Below, piece after piece: positions 35,085 through 42,710 of a stretch of 42,710 nt of DNA. The stretch comes from Gemmatimonadota bacterium (lineage in GTDB: Bacteria > Gemmatimonadota > Gemmatimonadetes > Gemmatimonadales > Gemmatimonadaceae). The notes below the pieces were generated by a model, which was given only the letters and a program-made list of their open reading frames with translations, ran no database searches and was not told where the DNA came from. Made by a program: the position numbers and the translations under genes. Location of the stretch: assembly GCA_016218305.1 (NCBI GenBank), contig JACREJ010000097.1, forward strand, positions 1 through 42,710, given 5' to 3'. Position 1 is the stretch's first letter; each line of letters begins with the position of its first letter.

Positions 35085-35113
35085 CCGGCGGTCCGGGTTG
35101 TCCGGACCGCCGG
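35085..35113 (+). terminator. Attenuator-like hairpin between rplL and rpoB
   Basis: Perfect 12-bp stem CCGGCGGTCCGG / CCGGACCGCCGG, loop GTTGT, 12 nt after the rplL stop. No T-run follows, so partial read-through into rpoB is expected, as with the E. coli rplL-rpoB attenuator. A second small stem (GCGGC/GCCGC at 35201-35215) lies before rpoB. Confidence 0.65.
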
Positions 35114-35267
35114 GTTCCCACCCTCAGCCCCAACGACACCCGTGATCGCACGCTTCGTCCCGCCGTACAACTGACGCGTTGCACGCCCTGACCCGCCCGC
35201 GCGGCAAATCGCCGCACGGCTGGGCCGGGGCCGTGTTCGCCTGTCCACCGGAACGCCCGGACCCGAC

Positions 35268-39833
<4,566 letters not shown>

Positions 39834-39836
39834 CCG

Positions 39837-42710
<2,874 letters not shown>

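Overview
The window is a G+C-rich bacterial chromosome segment. Several features suggest Gemmatimonadota or a close relative: lineage-type large RpoB, a divergent CcmF-like protein, Tat-exported murein-peptide enzymes, and many genes without a Shine-Dalgarno sequence. This assignment is inference from protein character only; no 16S rRNA gene is present.

Layout. 1-5 kb: tail of a pyrimidine-nucleoside phosphorylase, a penicillin-binding-like serine hydrolase, an SH3b-NlpC/P60 peptidase, a Tat-exported dipeptide epimerase and a Yip1-type membrane protein. 5.2-9.5 kb (minus): an enoyl-CoA hydratase / recF / dciA / gyrB block, with gyrB served by its own promoter inside a terminator-like hairpin. 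9.7-13 kb (plus): mtnA, small proteins, a CcmF-like protein with a degenerate WWD motif, and a coupled 29-residue membrane peptide. 13-18.8 kb (minus): a TPR protein, an exported transglutaminase-like protein, an ABC exporter pair and a GNAT acetyltransferase. 19-28.5 kb (plus): uvrA, sdaAB and sdaAA (two-subunit Fe-S serine dehydratase), a PspA-type envelope-stress operon (YbjN-like, PspA, AI-2E/PerM transporter), an ABC ATPase lacking most catalytic motifs, and cysS. 28.5-31.2 kb: a more A/T-rich island, bracketed by an 11-bp direct repeat. It carries a two-gene membrane/beta-sandwich pair, an IS1-type transposase gene, two odd class II tRNAs (one with a UUA, ochre-reading anticodon), a winged-helix-like protein and a small basic protein. 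31.2 kb to the end: the ancient locus tRNA-Thr/Tyr/Gly/Thr, rpmG, secE, nusG, rplKAJL, rpoB and rpoC (cut by the window end), in the E. coli-like order but without tuf.

Between genes. Many intergenic gaps hold degenerate tandem repeats with a 7-nt period, purine-rich on one strand, often as facing inverted copies, plus a second family built on AATC words (three aligned 32-nt copies). They resemble in design the heptanucleotide STRR repeats of filamentous cyanobacteria. They abut or enter start codons, stop codons and ribosome-binding sites. These repeats, the ochre-reading tRNA in its island, and the degenerate CcmF and ABC proteins are the most unusual things here. No CRISPR array, rRNA gene or prophage structural gene is visible.
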